DNA of 34,248 nucleotides from Burkholderiales bacterium (GCA_947473125.1 CANJDH010000049.1:1-34248), one strand, 5' to 3'. Shown: positions 9,326-18,203, numbered from the stretch's first letter. A program made the numbers and translations. The notes: a model not told the origin generated them from the sequence alone.

Positions 9326-9923
9326 GCAATGCTTTCAGGTTCGTTTCGTCGCCAATGAGAAACAGCTTCGGCCCCGCGACCACCTTCGAGACGAAATGAT
9401 CGCGCTTTTTGATCCGGCTCAAAAATTCCGCGCGATCGAAAATTGTCGTCGATACCGGGAGGCCGAGCTTTTTTTCCACTCCTGACAGCGGCACGGCAAG
9501 CTGCGAAAGAAGAACCTCGCCCACGAAGAACACGTCAATATCGCTACCGGCATGGTGCTCGCTGCGCGCCACAGAACCGTAGATGAAGGCGACATCGATC
9601 AGACCCCCCAGTGGCGCGAGCGCAGCCCGGATCACATCGGCGATGCCGAAAGTCTTGGTGATCAGCCCCGAAAGTTCGGTGAATACCGGTGCATCCGGGT
9701 TCACGCAAAAGTACACCTGGTTGGCGCGCCGCTCGCGAATCAGCAGGCCGGCACGCGTGAGCTGGTCCAGTTCCTTCTGCACCTGGCTCGCCCCGGCACC
9801 CGCAGCGGCAACAATCTCACGGGTGTAGAAGGTCTTGCCGGGTTGGCCGAACAAGAGTGCAAGCACCGCACGCCGCGTCTTGCCAAACAACGCCTGGGCG
9901 ATCGGAAACGTGGCATCAGTCAT
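9312..9923 (-). CDS. Winged-helix DNA-binding domain fused to MNT nucleotidyltransferase
   Basis: A protein of 203 residues. Residues 1-75 form a winged helix-turn-helix of the ArsR/MarR kind (YTREIVAAAGAGASQVQKEL as the recognition region, then LTRAGLLIRERRANQVYF as the wing). Residues ~95-203 are a minimal nucleotidyltransferase with the signature GSX10DXD (G116-S117, D128, D130; YGSVARSEHHAGSDIDVF). Known MntA-type proteins AMPylate a HEPN partner. The extra DNA-binding domain suggests that this one also represses its own operon, and two palindromes lie just upstream of its start at 9953-9985. It overlaps the HEPN gene by 14 bp. Confidence 0.85.
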   Translation of the reverse strand: MTDATFPIAQALFGKTRRAVLALLFGQPGKTFYTREIVAAAGAGASQVQKELDQLTRAGLLIRERRANQVYFCVNPDAPVFTELSGLITKTFGIADVIRAALAPLGGLIDVAFIYGSVARSEHHAGSDIDVFFVGEVLLSQLAVPLSGVEKKLGLPVSTTIFDRAEFLSRIKKRDHFVSKVVAGPKLFLIGDETNLKALRGSA

Positions 9924-9952
9924 GGATATCGGGTTTGTGTGTACTTAATACA

Positions 9953-9966
9953 GGTACGATTGTACC
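9953..9966. promoter_or_regulatory. Palindrome GGTACGATTGTACC, putative operator
   Basis: A perfect 5-bp inverted repeat with a 4-bp spacer, starting 30 bp upstream of the wHTH-MNT start codon, in a locally AT-rich stretch. It shares the GTAC core with the second palindrome at 9972-9985. Probable binding site for the winged-helix domain encoded just downstream (inferred). Confidence 0.55.
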
Positions 9967-9971
9967 GAATT

Positions 9972-9985
9972 ACAGTACGTACTGT
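9972..9985. promoter_or_regulatory. Perfect 14-bp palindrome ACAGTACGTACTGT, putative operator
   Basis: An uninterrupted self-complementary 14-mer, 49 bp upstream of the wHTH-MNT start. Its centre is 19 bp from the centre of the neighbouring palindrome, close to two helical turns, so two dimers could bind the same face of the DNA. It is a likely autoregulatory operator of the toxin-antitoxin operon. Confidence 0.6.
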
Positions 9986-10017
9986 CCAGAACAAGGTCAA
10001 CCGTTGCGCCGCCCTGA

Positions 10018-10072
10018 CGGGCCGCGCGCGGCGAGGGGAAATGCCCCAAAACCGATGGTGGTAGCGGTTCTT
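10018..10072. repeat. 55-bp dispersed direct repeat, right copy
   Basis: Matches 8750-8804 at 45 of 55 positions in direct orientation. It contains GGGGAAATGCCCC (hairpin) and AACCG...CGGTT. It lies between the wHTH-MNT promoter and the 3' end of hepT, so the two copies bracket a unit of about 1.2 kb containing just the HEPN/MNT pair and its promoter. Confidence 0.75.
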
Positions 10073-10133
10073 GGAGCACTGTATGGGGCCGGTTTCTTTG
10101 CCTGCGCGAAGCGCCGCGCGGCATGCCGGCCGA

Positions 10134-10571
10134 TCAGGGTTGTGGGGGGATTTCGGCGGGAGGGGTGATCGGCTGCATAAGAAACTCGGTAACGAGTCGA
10201 TAGCGCTGGTCGCGCACCAGTTTCAGCACGAATGCCATGTCAATGTTCATGTAGTCGTGAACAATGCGGTTGCGAAGCCCAATGATGGAGTTCCACTCCT
10301 CAATGGTGCCACCACCCAGTCTCCCCAGCTGGTTTAGCGATGAAAATGCATCGTAGGCAGAAACCGGGACCGGGACATTGCATGCCTTGACGGTATGCTT
10401 TGCCTTGCCGATGGCGTTTTCCACAAGCACTTGCAGGGCATGCAGCACGCCACTTTCTTCAAGCCGATTGAGGGGTTGGCCAGCAACAAGGCGCTGACGG
10501 GCCTGATCCAGCAAACTGGCCTGCTCGTGGGCGATGCGGGCTGTTTCAGCCAGGTAGAGGTCAAGCCGCAT
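10134..10571 (-). CDS. hepT: HepT-like HEPN toxin (RNase)
   Basis: A 145-residue HEPN protein (DUF86-like) with the intact catalytic/modification motif RX4HXY: R100-NRIV-H105-D-Y107 in GLRNRIVHDYMNI. In the described type VII systems HepT is an RNase (tRNA or mRNA, depending on the system) that is silenced when MntA AMPylates a tyrosine in this motif. ATG 10571 (MRLDLYLAET) is chosen because it overlaps the mntA stop by 11 bp and begins at the conserved first helix; the frame is open 24 codons further upstream. The C-terminus is Pro-rich (ITPPAEIPPQP). With mntA it forms a complete two-gene module immediately upstream of the second HEPN/MNT pair. Confidence 0.85.
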   Translation of the reverse strand: MRLDLYLAETARIAHEQASLLDQARQRLVAGQPLNRLEESGVLHALQVLVENAIGKAKHTVKACNVPVPVSAYDAFSSLNQLGRLGGGTIEEWNSIIGLRNRIVHDYMNIDMAFVLKLVRDQRYRLVTEFLMQPITPPAEIPPQP

Positions 10572-10971
10572 GGGCGCGGTCCCAATAGTGGTCTTCGAGC
10601 TCACGCCAGGTCGTGGTTTGAAAATAGGCCCAGGCGAGCTCATCCTTGAGGTTCAAGATTGTTCCCTCCTCGGCAACCTGCGCTTTCATGGTCAGGCCCG
10701 CCGAGGCTAGATCAATCAGGTCAATTTTGTCGTCGGCAATGTTCAGACACTGCGCCAGACGGCGCCGCAGCGACTCGTGCTGCCCAAGGCGTGCAAAGGC
10801 TGCGTCGGCCGACGGGGCAGCCGGTTTCCATAAAACCGCGATATCCCAGTCGCTGGCATCGCTTGCCGTGTGATTGGCGCGGCTGCCAATCAGAACAGCA
10901 AAAGCTACTGCCGGTGTTTCCGCGAGTTCTTGTGCGAGACGTTCGATTGCGGTCAGGGGCTGGTTGGTCAT
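10561..10971 (-). CDS. mntA: MntA-like minimal nucleotidyltransferase antitoxin
   Basis: A 136-residue MNT-fold protein with the diagnostic GSX10DXD motif (G29-S30, D41, D43; IGSRANHTASDASDWDI) and a third acidic strand near KIDLIDLA. In characterised pairs MntA transfers AMP to HepT and so neutralises it. The gene precedes hepT and overlaps it by 11 bp, the standard order for this system. An imperfect inverted repeat at 10972-10997 touches its start codon and may regulate it. Unlike the neighbouring MNT protein it has no DNA-binding domain. Confidence 0.87.
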   Translation of the reverse strand: MTNQPLTAIERLAQELAETPAVAFAVLIGSRANHTASDASDWDIAVLWKPAAPSADAAFARLGQHESLRRRLAQCLNIADDKIDLIDLASAGLTMKAQVAEEGTILNLKDELAWAYFQTTTWRELEDHYWDRAHAA

Positions 10972-10997
10972 GGGCGTGAGTTTATTCGCTTACGCCC
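10972..10997. promoter_or_regulatory. Inverted repeat directly upstream of mntA
   Basis: GGGCGTGAG and CTTACGCCC form a 9-bp stem (8 Watson-Crick pairs plus one G-T) around an 8-base loop, immediately before the mntA ATG. It could be an operator or an mRNA hairpin covering the ribosome site; no Shine-Dalgarno is visible there. Confidence 0.4.
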
Positions 10998-11090
10998 GTG
11001 CGGGTTGCAGGGGCTGCGCGGTTTGATGCTGGCCGATAGATCACCATCGGGCATGCCGCCAACCCGGTGTCGATATGATTCCAGGACGCA

Positions 11091-11115
11091 GTCGCGCGCA
11101 AGCGCGCTCCTACAG
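11091..11115. repeat. REP-like palindromic element
   Basis: The segment reads as a GTCGCGCGCAAGCGCGCTCC stem-loop followed by TACAG. This is the form of the widespread REP sequence (GTAGGAGCGCGC...GCGCGCGAC) scattered in intergenic regions of many Proteobacteria. It lies in the ~290-bp gap between mntA and manC, which are divergent. No other copy was noticed in the window. Confidence 0.6.
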
Positions 11116-11260
11116 CGTATGTATCTGGTTGGGGCTGATTGTGTAATATCGCGTGGGTAGCCTCTTTTTCATTGCATCCGACGTCGTAGAACGGTGAACC
11201 GGCTGGCGACTCAGCGGTGGCAACCTATCCCATTCCGCGCCCTGCCAACCCCAAAACAAC

Positions 11261-12751
11261 ATGAATCCCACCATCGTGCCGCACGTGCTGTGTGGCGGTT
11301 TCGGCACCCGCCTCTGGCCCATGAGCCGCGAGGCCTACCCGAAGCAGTTTGTGCCGCTGATCAACGGGCGCAGCCTATTGGTGTGCACGCTGGAGCGTGC
11401 CGCGCAACTGGGCGGGCGCCTGGTGTGCATCGGCAACGCCGAGCATCGCTTTTTGGTCGATGCGGCCTTTGGTGAAATCAGCGCGGCGGGCAATGCGCCG
11501 GTGCTGCAGCAGATCCTCGAGCCGATCGCGCGCAACACCGCTGCCGCCATGGCCTGCGCCGCACTGCTGGCCGCGCCCGATGAGCTGCTGTTGTTCTTGC
11601 CGGCGGACCATTACATTCCTGATGTGAAGGCCTTTGCCGGCACGATCCACTCCGGGGTGGCGGCGGCGCAGGCAGGGTATCTGGTCACTTTCGGGGTGAC
11701 GCCGAGCTTCCCGAGCACCGCCTACGGCTATATCAAGCAGGGCACGCCGCTGGCCGGCATGCCCGGCACCTCAGTTGCGTGCTCGGTGGCATATTCGGTG
11801 GCGCGCTTTGTCGAAAAGCCGAATCCGGAAACGGCGCAGCAGTTGCTGCTGGCCGGCGGCCATGTGTGGAATGCGGGCATCTTTCTGGTACGTGCGCAAA
11901 CGCTGGTGGCAGCGCTGGAGCAGCATGCACCGGATATTCTCGCCGCATGTCGCGCGGCGTGCGCAGAGGCCACCCACCCGTTCGGCCACACGCTGCTGGG
12001 CCGAGCCGCACTTGAAGCCTGCCGCAGCGAGTCGATCGATTACGCCGTGCTCGAAAAGCACGAGCGCGTGGCGGTGCTGCCCTTTGCCGGCGCCTGGAGC
12101 GACGTCGGCAGCTGGAACGCGGTGGCAGAGCTCACACCGGCTGACGCCGCAGGCAACCGCCTGGCCGGCCAGGCCTATGCGTTCAGCAGCCGCAACGTTT
12201 TTATTCGCGCGCAAGAAAAATCGGCCACCGGCAGGCCGGTGGTGGCGCTGGGGTTGCAAGATACGATCATTGTCGATACACCCGACGCCCTGCTGGTGGC
12301 GCACCAGAGCCACGCCGAAGCGGTAAAAGACGTGGTGCGCCAGCTCAACCTCGATGGCGCCGGGCAAACCGTGCAGCACCGCAAGGTGGCACGGCCGTGG
12401 GGGTTTTTTGACAGCGTCGATGCCGGGCCGCGCCACCAGGTGAAGCGCATCACCGTGAAACCGGGTGAAAAATTGAGCCTGCAACTGCATCACCACCGCG
12501 CCGAGCACTGGGTGGTGGTTAAAGGCACGGCGCGCGTGACCCGCGGTGACGAAGAAATTTTGCTTTCCGAAAACCAGTCCACCTATATTCCGCTGGGGGT
12601 CAAGCATCGGCTGGAGAACCCGGGCAAGACTGACCTCGAAATCATCGAGGTGCAGTCGGGCAGCTACCTGGGCGAAGACGACATCGTGCGCTTTGAAGAC
12701 CACTACGGGCGGCAGGCCGATGGCGACATGCCGGGCGGGGCCTTGAAATGA
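11261..12751 (+). CDS. manC: Mannose-1-phosphate guanylyltransferase / mannose-6-phosphate isomerase
   Basis: A bifunctional type II enzyme of 496 residues that makes GDP-mannose. The N-terminal nucleotidyltransferase domain carries [19 protein letters not shown] (residues 12-30), FLPADHYI, the [10 protein letters not shown] metal/sugar region and [12 protein letters not shown]. The C-terminal cupin domain (about 385-485) with [30 protein letters not shown] and FEDHYGR is the isomerase part. The length fits the family. It is the first gene of the plus-strand GDP-fucose operon, and fcl overlaps its stop as ATGA. A slightly unusual Phe replaces the common Ser/Thr in the GGxGTRLWP loop. No clear Shine-Dalgarno is seen. 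Confidence 0.94.
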   Translation: MNPTIVPHVLCGGFGTRLWPMSREAYPKQFVPLINGRSLLVCTLERAAQLGGRLVCIGNAEHRFLVDAAFGEISAAGNAPVLQQILEPIARNTAAAMACAALLAAPDELLLFLPADHYIPDVKAFAGTIHSGVAAAQAGYLVTFGVTPSFPSTAYGYIKQGTPLAGMPGTSVACSVAYSVARFVEKPNPETAQQLLLAGGHVWNAGIFLVRAQTLVAALEQHAPDILAACRAACAEATHPFGHTLLGRAALEACRSESIDYAVLEKHERVAVLPFAGAWSDVGSWNAVAELTPADAAGNRLAGQAYAFSSRNVFIRAQEKSATGRPVVALGLQDTIIVDTPDALLVAHQSHAEAVKDVVRQLNLDGAGQTVQHRKVARPWGFFDSVDAGPRHQVKRITVKPGEKLSLQLHHHRAEHWVVVKGTARVTRGDEEILLSENQSTYIPLGVKHRLENPGKTDLEIIEVQSGSYLGEDDIVRFEDHYGRQADGDMPGGALK

Positions 12752-13743
12752 GCACGCTGCCGCAAGCACAGCCGAAGATTTTCGTGGCGGGGCACCGTGG
12801 CATGGTGGGCAGCGCGATCGTGCGCACACTGGAACGGCGCGGTTTTACCAACCTGGTGGTGCGCACCCGCGCCGAACTCGACCTGGTGGACCAGCGCGCG
12901 GTGCGCGAGTTTTTTCAATCCGAGCGGCCCGAGCAAGTCTACATGGGCGCAGCGCGGGTCGGCGGCATTCATGCCAACAACACCTTTCCCGCCGAGTTCA
13001 TTTACCAGAACCTGATGGTCGAAGCCAACCTGATCCATGAGGCATGGGCCAGCGGCGTGAAGCGCCTGCTGTTTCTGGGCTCGAGCTGCATCTACCCGCG
13101 CGCAGCGCCGCAGCCGATGGCCGAAGATGCCCTGCTTTCCGGCCCGCTCGAGCCGACCAACGAGCCCTATGCCATCGCCAAGATCGCCGGCATCAAGCTG
13201 TGCGAAAGCTACAACCGCCAGTATGGCAAGCCCACGGCCAACGTGGAAGGCATCGACTATCGCAGCGTGATGCCGACCAATCTCTACGGCCCGGGCGACA
13301 ATTACCACCCCGAAAACAGCCACGTGATACCGGCATTGATCCGGCGCTTTCACGAGGCCAAGGCAGGCGCCGCCCCGCAGGTGATGATCTGGGGTTCGGG
13401 CCGCCCGCGCCGCGAGTTTTTGCATGTGGACGACATGGCCGAGGCGTCTGTCCACGTCATGGAGCTCGATGCGGCGCTGTACCGGAAGCACACGCGGCCG
13501 ATGCAAAGCCACATCAACGTGGGTTATGGTGATGATGTCAGCATCCGCGACCTGGCGACATTGATCGGCAGCGTGGTCGGCTACACCGGCGAGATTGCCT
13601 TTGACACCAGCAAGCCGGACGGCTCGCCGCAAAAACTGATGGACAGCACGGTGCTGCGTACCCTGGGCTGGCGCCCGCAGGTGCCCCTTGAACAGGGTTT
13701 GCGGGATGCCTACGCCAATTTCCTGGCCGGGCATCGGGAATAG
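12748..13743 (+). CDS. fcl: GDP-L-fucose synthase
   Basis: An SDR of 331 residues performing the epimerase and reductase steps that turn GDP-4-keto-6-deoxymannose into GDP-L-fucose. Seen are the NADP-binding [10 protein letters not shown] (15-24), the family-typical [26 protein letters not shown] around the catalytic Ser/Cys, Tyr141/Lys145 (PYAIAK) and [24 protein letters not shown]. It overlaps the manC stop by 4 bp and precedes gmd by 40 bp, so the three genes form a complete GDP-mannose to GDP-fucose operon. Confidence 0.95.
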   Translation: MSTLPQAQPKIFVAGHRGMVGSAIVRTLERRGFTNLVVRTRAELDLVDQRAVREFFQSERPEQVYMGAARVGGIHANNTFPAEFIYQNLMVEANLIHEAWASGVKRLLFLGSSCIYPRAAPQPMAEDALLSGPLEPTNEPYAIAKIAGIKLCESYNRQYGKPTANVEGIDYRSVMPTNLYGPGDNYHPENSHVIPALIRRFHEAKAGAAPQVMIWGSGRPRREFLHVDDMAEASVHVMELDAALYRKHTRPMQSHINVGYGDDVSIRDLATLIGSVVGYTGEIAFDTSKPDGSPQKLMDSTVLRTLGWRPQVPLEQGLRDAYANFLAGHRE

Positions 13744-13783
13744 CGACTACAACAATGAGACTACGCGAGGCAATGGCGCAGAC

Positions 13784-14935
13784 ATGACGACACCAGATCC
13801 GATTCACGGCGGCACCGGCAAGGTGGCGCTGATCACCGGCGTCACCGGGCAGGACGGCTCCTACCTTGCCGAGTTTTTGCTGGCAAAGGGCTATGTGGTG
13901 CATGGCATCAAGCGGCGCTCGAGCTTGTTCAACACGCAGCGGGTGGACCACATTTATGAAGATCCGCATGTCAGCAACGCCCATTTTCGGCTGCACTACG
14001 GCGACCTCACCGACTCGAGCAACCTGACCCGCATCGTCCAGGAGACGCAACCGGACGAGATCTACAACCTCGGCGCGCAGAGCCACGTGGCGGTCAGCTT
14101 CGAGAGCCCGGAATACACCGCCGATGTCGACGGCATGGGCACGCTGCGCCTGCTCGAAGCAATCCGCATCCTCGGGCTGGAGAAGAAAACCCGCTTTTAT
14201 CAGGCGTCCACTTCAGAGCTGTACGGCCTGGTGCAGGAAGTGCCGCAGCGCGAAACCACGCCGTTTTACCCGCGCAGCCCCTACGCGGCAGCCAAGCTCT
14301 ATGCCTACTGGATCTGCGTCAACTATCGCGAAGCCTACGGCATGTACGCGTGCAACGGCATCCTGTTCAACCACGAAAGCCCGCGGCGTGGCGAAACCTT
14401 TGTGACGCGCAAGATCACCCGCGGCCTGGCGAACATTGCCCAGGGCCTGGAGCAATGCCTGTACATGGGCAACATGGATTCCCTGCGCGACTGGGGCCAC
14501 GCCAAGGATTTCGTGCGGGCACAGTGGCTGATGCTGCAGCAGGAAAAGCCCGAAGACTTCGTGATCGCCACCGGGGTGCAGTACAGCGTGCGCCAGTTTG
14601 TCGAGAAATCGGCTGCGCGCCTCGGGGTGACGCTGGGCTGGCAGGGCAAGGGCGTCGACGAACAAGGCGTGGTGCAGCGGGTGGAAGGTGATGCCGCGCC
14701 CGCGCTCAAGGTCGGGCAAACGGTGGTGCGCATCGACCCGCGCTACTTTCGGCCGACCGAGGTTGAAACCCTGCTCGGCGACCCATCGCGCGCCAGGCAG
14801 CGCCTGGGCTGGGAGCCGACGATTACGCTTGACCAGATGATCGATGAAATGGTCAGCACCGATCTGGCTCAAGCTCGCCAGAACCGGCTGCTGCGACAGC
14901 ACGGGTATGCGGTGCGGATCAGCAGCGAAGGCTAG
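13784..14935 (+). CDS. gmd: GDP-mannose 4,6-dehydratase
   Basis: Full-length Gmd, 383 residues, catalysing the first committed step to GDP-L-fucose. It has [19 protein letters not shown], the GMD-specific [16 protein letters not shown] segment, STSELYG with the catalytic Glu, [13 protein letters not shown] (Tyr/Lys) and [20 protein letters not shown]. The frame is open 32 codons upstream into fcl; ATG 13784 (MTTPDP) is chosen because it follows the fcl stop and gives the usual N-terminus. A GAGG lies about 14 bases ahead of it. It converges with the asnB gene 15 bp downstream, with no obvious terminator between them. Confidence 0.95.
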   Translation: MTTPDPIHGGTGKVALITGVTGQDGSYLAEFLLAKGYVVHGIKRRSSLFNTQRVDHIYEDPHVSNAHFRLHYGDLTDSSNLTRIVQETQPDEIYNLGAQSHVAVSFESPEYTADVDGMGTLRLLEAIRILGLEKKTRFYQASTSELYGLVQEVPQRETTPFYPRSPYAAAKLYAYWICVNYREAYGMYACNGILFNHESPRRGETFVTRKITRGLANIAQGLEQCLYMGNMDSLRDWGHAKDFVRAQWLMLQQEKPEDFVIATGVQYSVRQFVEKSAARLGVTLGWQGKGVDEQGVVQRVEGDAAPALKVGQTVVRIDPRYFRPTEVETLLGDPSRARQRLGWEPTITLDQMIDEMVSTDLAQARQNRLLRQHGYAVRISSEG

Positions 14936-14950
14936 GCCGGGGCTGCGGGG

Positions 14951-16936
14951 TCAGACAGGAAAAGTTGCGGGTCGGGCCGATTGCTGTTCCGCCCACGCCT
15001 GAAACATCAGCACATTCCATAGCTGGTGCTGCCAGTTGCGCGCGCCTGATTGGTGTTCGCGCCACGTCGCGGTCACCAGCGCGGCATCAAAATAGCCTTC
15101 ACGCGTCAGGCGTGCCGGTTCGAGCAGGGCTTCGGCCCAGGGTTTAAGCGGCCCGCGCAGCCAGGCATCGAGCGGCACACCGAAGCCCATCTTGGGTCGT
15201 TCGATCAGCTCGCGCGGCACGTGTTTGTAGAGCACCTGGCGCAACGCCCACTTGCCTTCGAAACCGCCGGCCCCACTGCGGATCTTCATTGACAGCGGCA
15301 GGCGCCAGGCCAATTCGGCCACGCGGTGGTCGAGAAACGGCATGCGCCCTTCCAGGCTCACGCCCATCGCGGCGCGATCCACTTTTACCAGTATGTCGTC
15401 CGGCAGGTAGGTCACGCCGTCGAGGTACATCATGCGCTGCTCGAATGTGGATGCCTGCGCCCAGCTGTGCGCATCGCTCAGCAGGGTGGGCGGCTCGCTC
15501 GACGCGCGCACCAGCGTCGCCGGGTCAAGCCATTGCGACACCAGGCAGGTGTACATCGCCTCGGGGCTGCCCGCATCGAGGATGCGGGCCAGCTTGTGGG
15601 CCTTGTCGCCCACCCGCTGGGTGCGCAGCCTTACCGGCACCAGTGGGCGCATGGTCTGATACAGGCTGTCCCAGGTTTGCGGTGAAAGCGCGTGGATGCC
15701 CGCTGCCAGCGCCGCGCGCAGGGGCGCCGGCAACCAACCCAGGCGGCGCCAGATGGCCCTGGCAGTGAAGTAACGGTTGTAGCCGCCAAAGAGCTCGTCT
15801 CCCCCGTCACCGGAGAGCGCTACGGTAACGTGCCGGCGCGCCATTTGCGCCACCAGAAACGTCGGGATCTGTGAAGAGTCGGAAAACGGTTCGTCATACA
15901 AGGTCGGCAAGCGCGGGATCACGGCTAGCGCCTGTTCCGGGCTCACATAGAGCTCGGTGTGGTCAGTGCCCAGGTGTTTGGCCACCGCCTTGGCGTGCTC
16001 GGCCTCGTTGTAGTCTGCCTGGTCAAAGCCGATGGTGAAGGTGCGCACCGGCTGGCCCGATTGTGACTGCATCAGGGCCACGATCAACGAGGAATCGACC
16101 CCGCCGGAAAGGAAGGCGCCGAGCGGTACATCCGAGAGCATCTGGCCCTTGACAGCAACGCGCAGCACGCGCTCGAGCTCGTTGACAGCCTCTTCGTCCG
16201 ACCCGGTGAAAGGGTTGGCCTGGCCGGCGCGCACGGCATCGGCGAGTTGCCAGTAGGGCGCCGGCGCGGCATTGCGCGTATGCGCACCTTCTTTGTCGCC
16301 CAGCGGCAAGGTGAGGAAGGTGCCGGGCAGCAGCTTGCCGATGCCCTGGTAGATCGAGTACGGCGCGGGCACGTAGCAGTAGCGCATTTGCAGCGCAATC
16401 GCATTGCGGTCGATGTCGTTGCGAAACGCCGGATGCGCGCGCAGCGCGTTCAACTCCGAGCCGAACAGAAAGGTCTTGCCCTGCCAGCCGTAGTAAAGCG
16501 GTTTCTCGCCCATGCGGTCGCGCGCCAGGGTGAGGGTGCGTTCGCGGCGGTCCCACAGGGCGATGGCAAACATGCCGACGGCTTTTTTGAGCGTGGCTTC
16601 GAAGCCCCAGGCCTCGCAGGCAGCAAGCAATGTCTCGGTATCAGAGTGGCCGCGCCATTCCTGCTCGCCCAGTTCGCGCCGCAGGTCGAGGTGGTTGTAG
16701 ATCTCGCCGTTGAACATGATGACAAAGCGGCCGCTGGCCGAGGCCATCGGCTGGTGGCCGGCGGGCGACAGGTCAAGGATCGACAGGCGGCGAAAAGCAA
16801 AACCGATGCCGGCGGCTTCGTCGAGCCAGATGCCTTCGTCGTCGGGGCCGCGGTGGCGAATGCTGTCCGCCATGGCCGTGAGCACCTGTGCGTTGACCAG
16901 GGCGTCAGATGTGAAGTAACCGGCGAGGCCGCACAT
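14951..16936 (-). CDS. asnB: Asparagine synthase (glutamine-hydrolysing) family amidotransferase
   Basis: A 661-residue AsnB homologue. The N-terminal Ntn glutaminase starts MCGLAG with nucleophile Cys2, then RHRGPDDEG, NGEIYNHLDLR and GHSDTETLL. The synthetase domain has the canonical PP-loop FLSGGVDSS and SGDGGDELFGGYNRY, and ends with MGFGVPLDAWLRGPL. Length and layout match the AsnB subgroup found in surface-polysaccharide and exosortase loci, where amidation of a sugar carboxylate is the expected role; free asparagine synthesis is the alternative. Unlike the copy fused to a GT (1723-4626), its catalytic loops are canonical. A 38-codon remnant of a close relative lies at 18308-18423. Confidence 0.9.
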   Translation of the reverse strand: MCGLAGYFTSDALVNAQVLTAMADSIRHRGPDDEGIWLDEAAGIGFAFRRLSILDLSPAGHQPMASASGRFVIMFNGEIYNHLDLRRELGEQEWRGHSDTETLLAACEAWGFEATLKKAVGMFAIALWDRRERTLTLARDRMGEKPLYYGWQGKTFLFGSELNALRAHPAFRNDIDRNAIALQMRYCYVPAPYSIYQGIGKLLPGTFLTLPLGDKEGAHTRNAAPAPYWQLADAVRAGQANPFTGSDEEAVNELERVLRVAVKGQMLSDVPLGAFLSGGVDSSLIVALMQSQSGQPVRTFTIGFDQADYNEAEHAKAVAKHLGTDHTELYVSPEQALAVIPRLPTLYDEPFSDSSQIPTFLVAQMARRHVTVALSGDGGDELFGGYNRYFTARAIWRRLGWLPAPLRAALAAGIHALSPQTWDSLYQTMRPLVPVRLRTQRVGDKAHKLARILDAGSPEAMYTCLVSQWLDPATLVRASSEPPTLLSDAHSWAQASTFEQRMMYLDGVTYLPDDILVKVDRAAMGVSLEGRMPFLDHRVAELAWRLPLSMKIRSGAGGFEGKWALRQVLYKHVPRELIERPKMGFGVPLDAWLRGPLKPWAEALLEPARLTREGYFDAALVTATWREHQSGARNWQHQLWNVLMFQAWAEQQSARPATFPV

Positions 16937-17003
16937 GGATCAGGCTGATTGAGTGGGAAAAGTGGGCATGAATTGGCAGTATGTCCGATTCATGTCTTGT
17001 TGA

Positions 17004-18140
17004 TCATGCCGCCAACCCGGCGAGCCAATCGGCGGCGCGAACAATCGATACTGCGCCGCGCCGCTCTTGCTGGCGCAGTTCGCGCACCACCTGCAGGGCT
17101 TGTGCCTGCGGAAACTGCGCCGCCAGGTTGATCAGCATGCGCGAGATTGCCGCGTCAGCATGCTTGCACTCGGCCAGTAACACCGGCAGGTTGTCGCGGC
17201 ACACCACCAGATCCACCTCGCCACCCTGCTTGTCGCGGATGTAATGCAACGCCACCGCCTGGCCTTGCACGTCCTGCAAAAAATGCACGTGCTTGAGCAG
17301 CATCGCCGCGCAGGCATTTTCGAGCTGGGCGCCGGCGTCGCCCTTGATCAGCCCGGTGTCGAAAAAGTACACCTTGGGCGCCTTGAGAATGGCCCGTGCA
17401 ATGTTGCGGTGATGATACGGACGCACCGTAAACACAATGTACAGCGCCTCTAGGATATCGAGGTATTTTGCGATCGTGGCGGGTGCCACCTGCAGATCGC
17501 GCGCGATCGAAGCCAACGAGAGCGGCGAGCCGACCCGCTCGCGCAATATCTCGACAAACAGGCGCATGGCGCGCACCTCGCCGATGCGGGAAAACTCGAC
17601 CACGTCCTCACGAATCAGGTCTTCCAGGTATTGCCGGCGCCAGCGGTCCGCATCGACGACATTCGGTGCGAGGAAAGGCTCGGGAAAGCCGCCGCGCTCG
17701 ATCAGGCGGTCAAGGGCGCTTTCCGGGGTTGCCGAAGAGGCATCGCACCACTCGCGCACCGAAACCGGATGCATGCGCAATGAAACATAGCGGCCGGCAA
17801 GCGAATCGCCACTCTGGCGGAAGGTGTCCATGCGCGCACTGCCGGTCACCAGAATCGACTGGCCTTCGCTGCAGCCATCCCACGCGCCCTTGAGGTATCC
17901 CTTCCAGTCGCGCATTTTGTGGATTTCATCCAGTACCAGCAGCGTTGCCCGGGGGCTCCAGGTTTGTTCCATGATGATTCGGCGATCATTGGTGACATCC
18001 CAATTGAGATACTGCGCCCCGGCGTAATCGGCCATCAGTGCCTTGGCGAGCGTGGTCTTGCCGACCTGGCGCGGGCCCACCAGAAACACCATCTTGCGGG
18101 CGAGATCGGCCGCTACCAGTGATTTAAGGGTTCGTTGCAT
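17004..18140 (-). CDS. AAA ATPase with DUF4143 C-terminal domain
   Basis: A 378-residue protein of the AAA_14/DUF4143 family, of unknown biological role. The N-terminal ATPase has Walker A GPRQVGKTT (22-30), Walker B LLVLDEIHK, sensor-like ILVTGSARMDTF, and the GGFPEPF motif. The C-terminal domain contains a winged-helix-like segment (SLASIARDLQVAPATIAKYL), FFDTGL, and GGEVDLVV with LAECKHAD, resembling a PD-(D/E)XK nuclease fold core. Such genes are often stand-alone accessory cargo. It sits between asnB and an asnB remnant, with a strongly AT-rich, palindromic upstream region (18141-18205) unlike its surroundings, consistent with insertion into the locus. Confidence 0.85.
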   Translation of the reverse strand: MQRTLKSLVAADLARKMVFLVGPRQVGKTTLAKALMADYAGAQYLNWDVTNDRRIIMEQTWSPRATLLVLDEIHKMRDWKGYLKGAWDGCSEGQSILVTGSARMDTFRQSGDSLAGRYVSLRMHPVSVREWCDASSATPESALDRLIERGGFPEPFLAPNVVDADRWRRQYLEDLIREDVVEFSRIGEVRAMRLFVEILRERVGSPLSLASIARDLQVAPATIAKYLDILEALYIVFTVRPYHHRNIARAILKAPKVYFFDTGLIKGDAGAQLENACAAMLLKHVHFLQDVQGQAVALHYIRDKQGGEVDLVVCRDNLPVLLAECKHADAAISRMLINLAAQFPQAQALQVVRELRQQERRGAVSIVRAADWLAGLAA

Positions 18141-18152
18141 TTGACTATATTG

Positions 18153-18203
18153 TACAACTATTAATAAAAGTTACAACTATATTGAATATACATAACTTTT
18201 ATT
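18153..18203. promoter_or_regulatory. AT-rich inverted and direct repeats upstream of the ATPase gene
   Basis: AATAAAAGTTA (18163-18173) and TAACTTTTATT (18193-18203) are perfect reverse complements around a 19-base loop. TACAACTAT occurs twice as a direct repeat (18153-18161, 18172-18180), 19 bp apart. The segment starts 13 bp upstream of the ATG. It probably holds the promoter and an operator of the ATPase gene, but could instead be a boundary of inserted DNA. Confidence 0.5.

Noticed and set aside
12703-13734. 343-codon open frame on the minus strand
   Set aside because: Antisense to fcl; no recognisable domain. Similar shadows lie opposite manC (11771-12829) and the CoxL-like gene (32181-33311).
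11052-17021. 16-base exact match CATGCCGCCAACCCGG at about 11052 and 17006
   Set aside because: One copy is the coding end of the ATPase gene, the other is intergenic. No flanking similarity is seen and the match length is not far from chance for this window.
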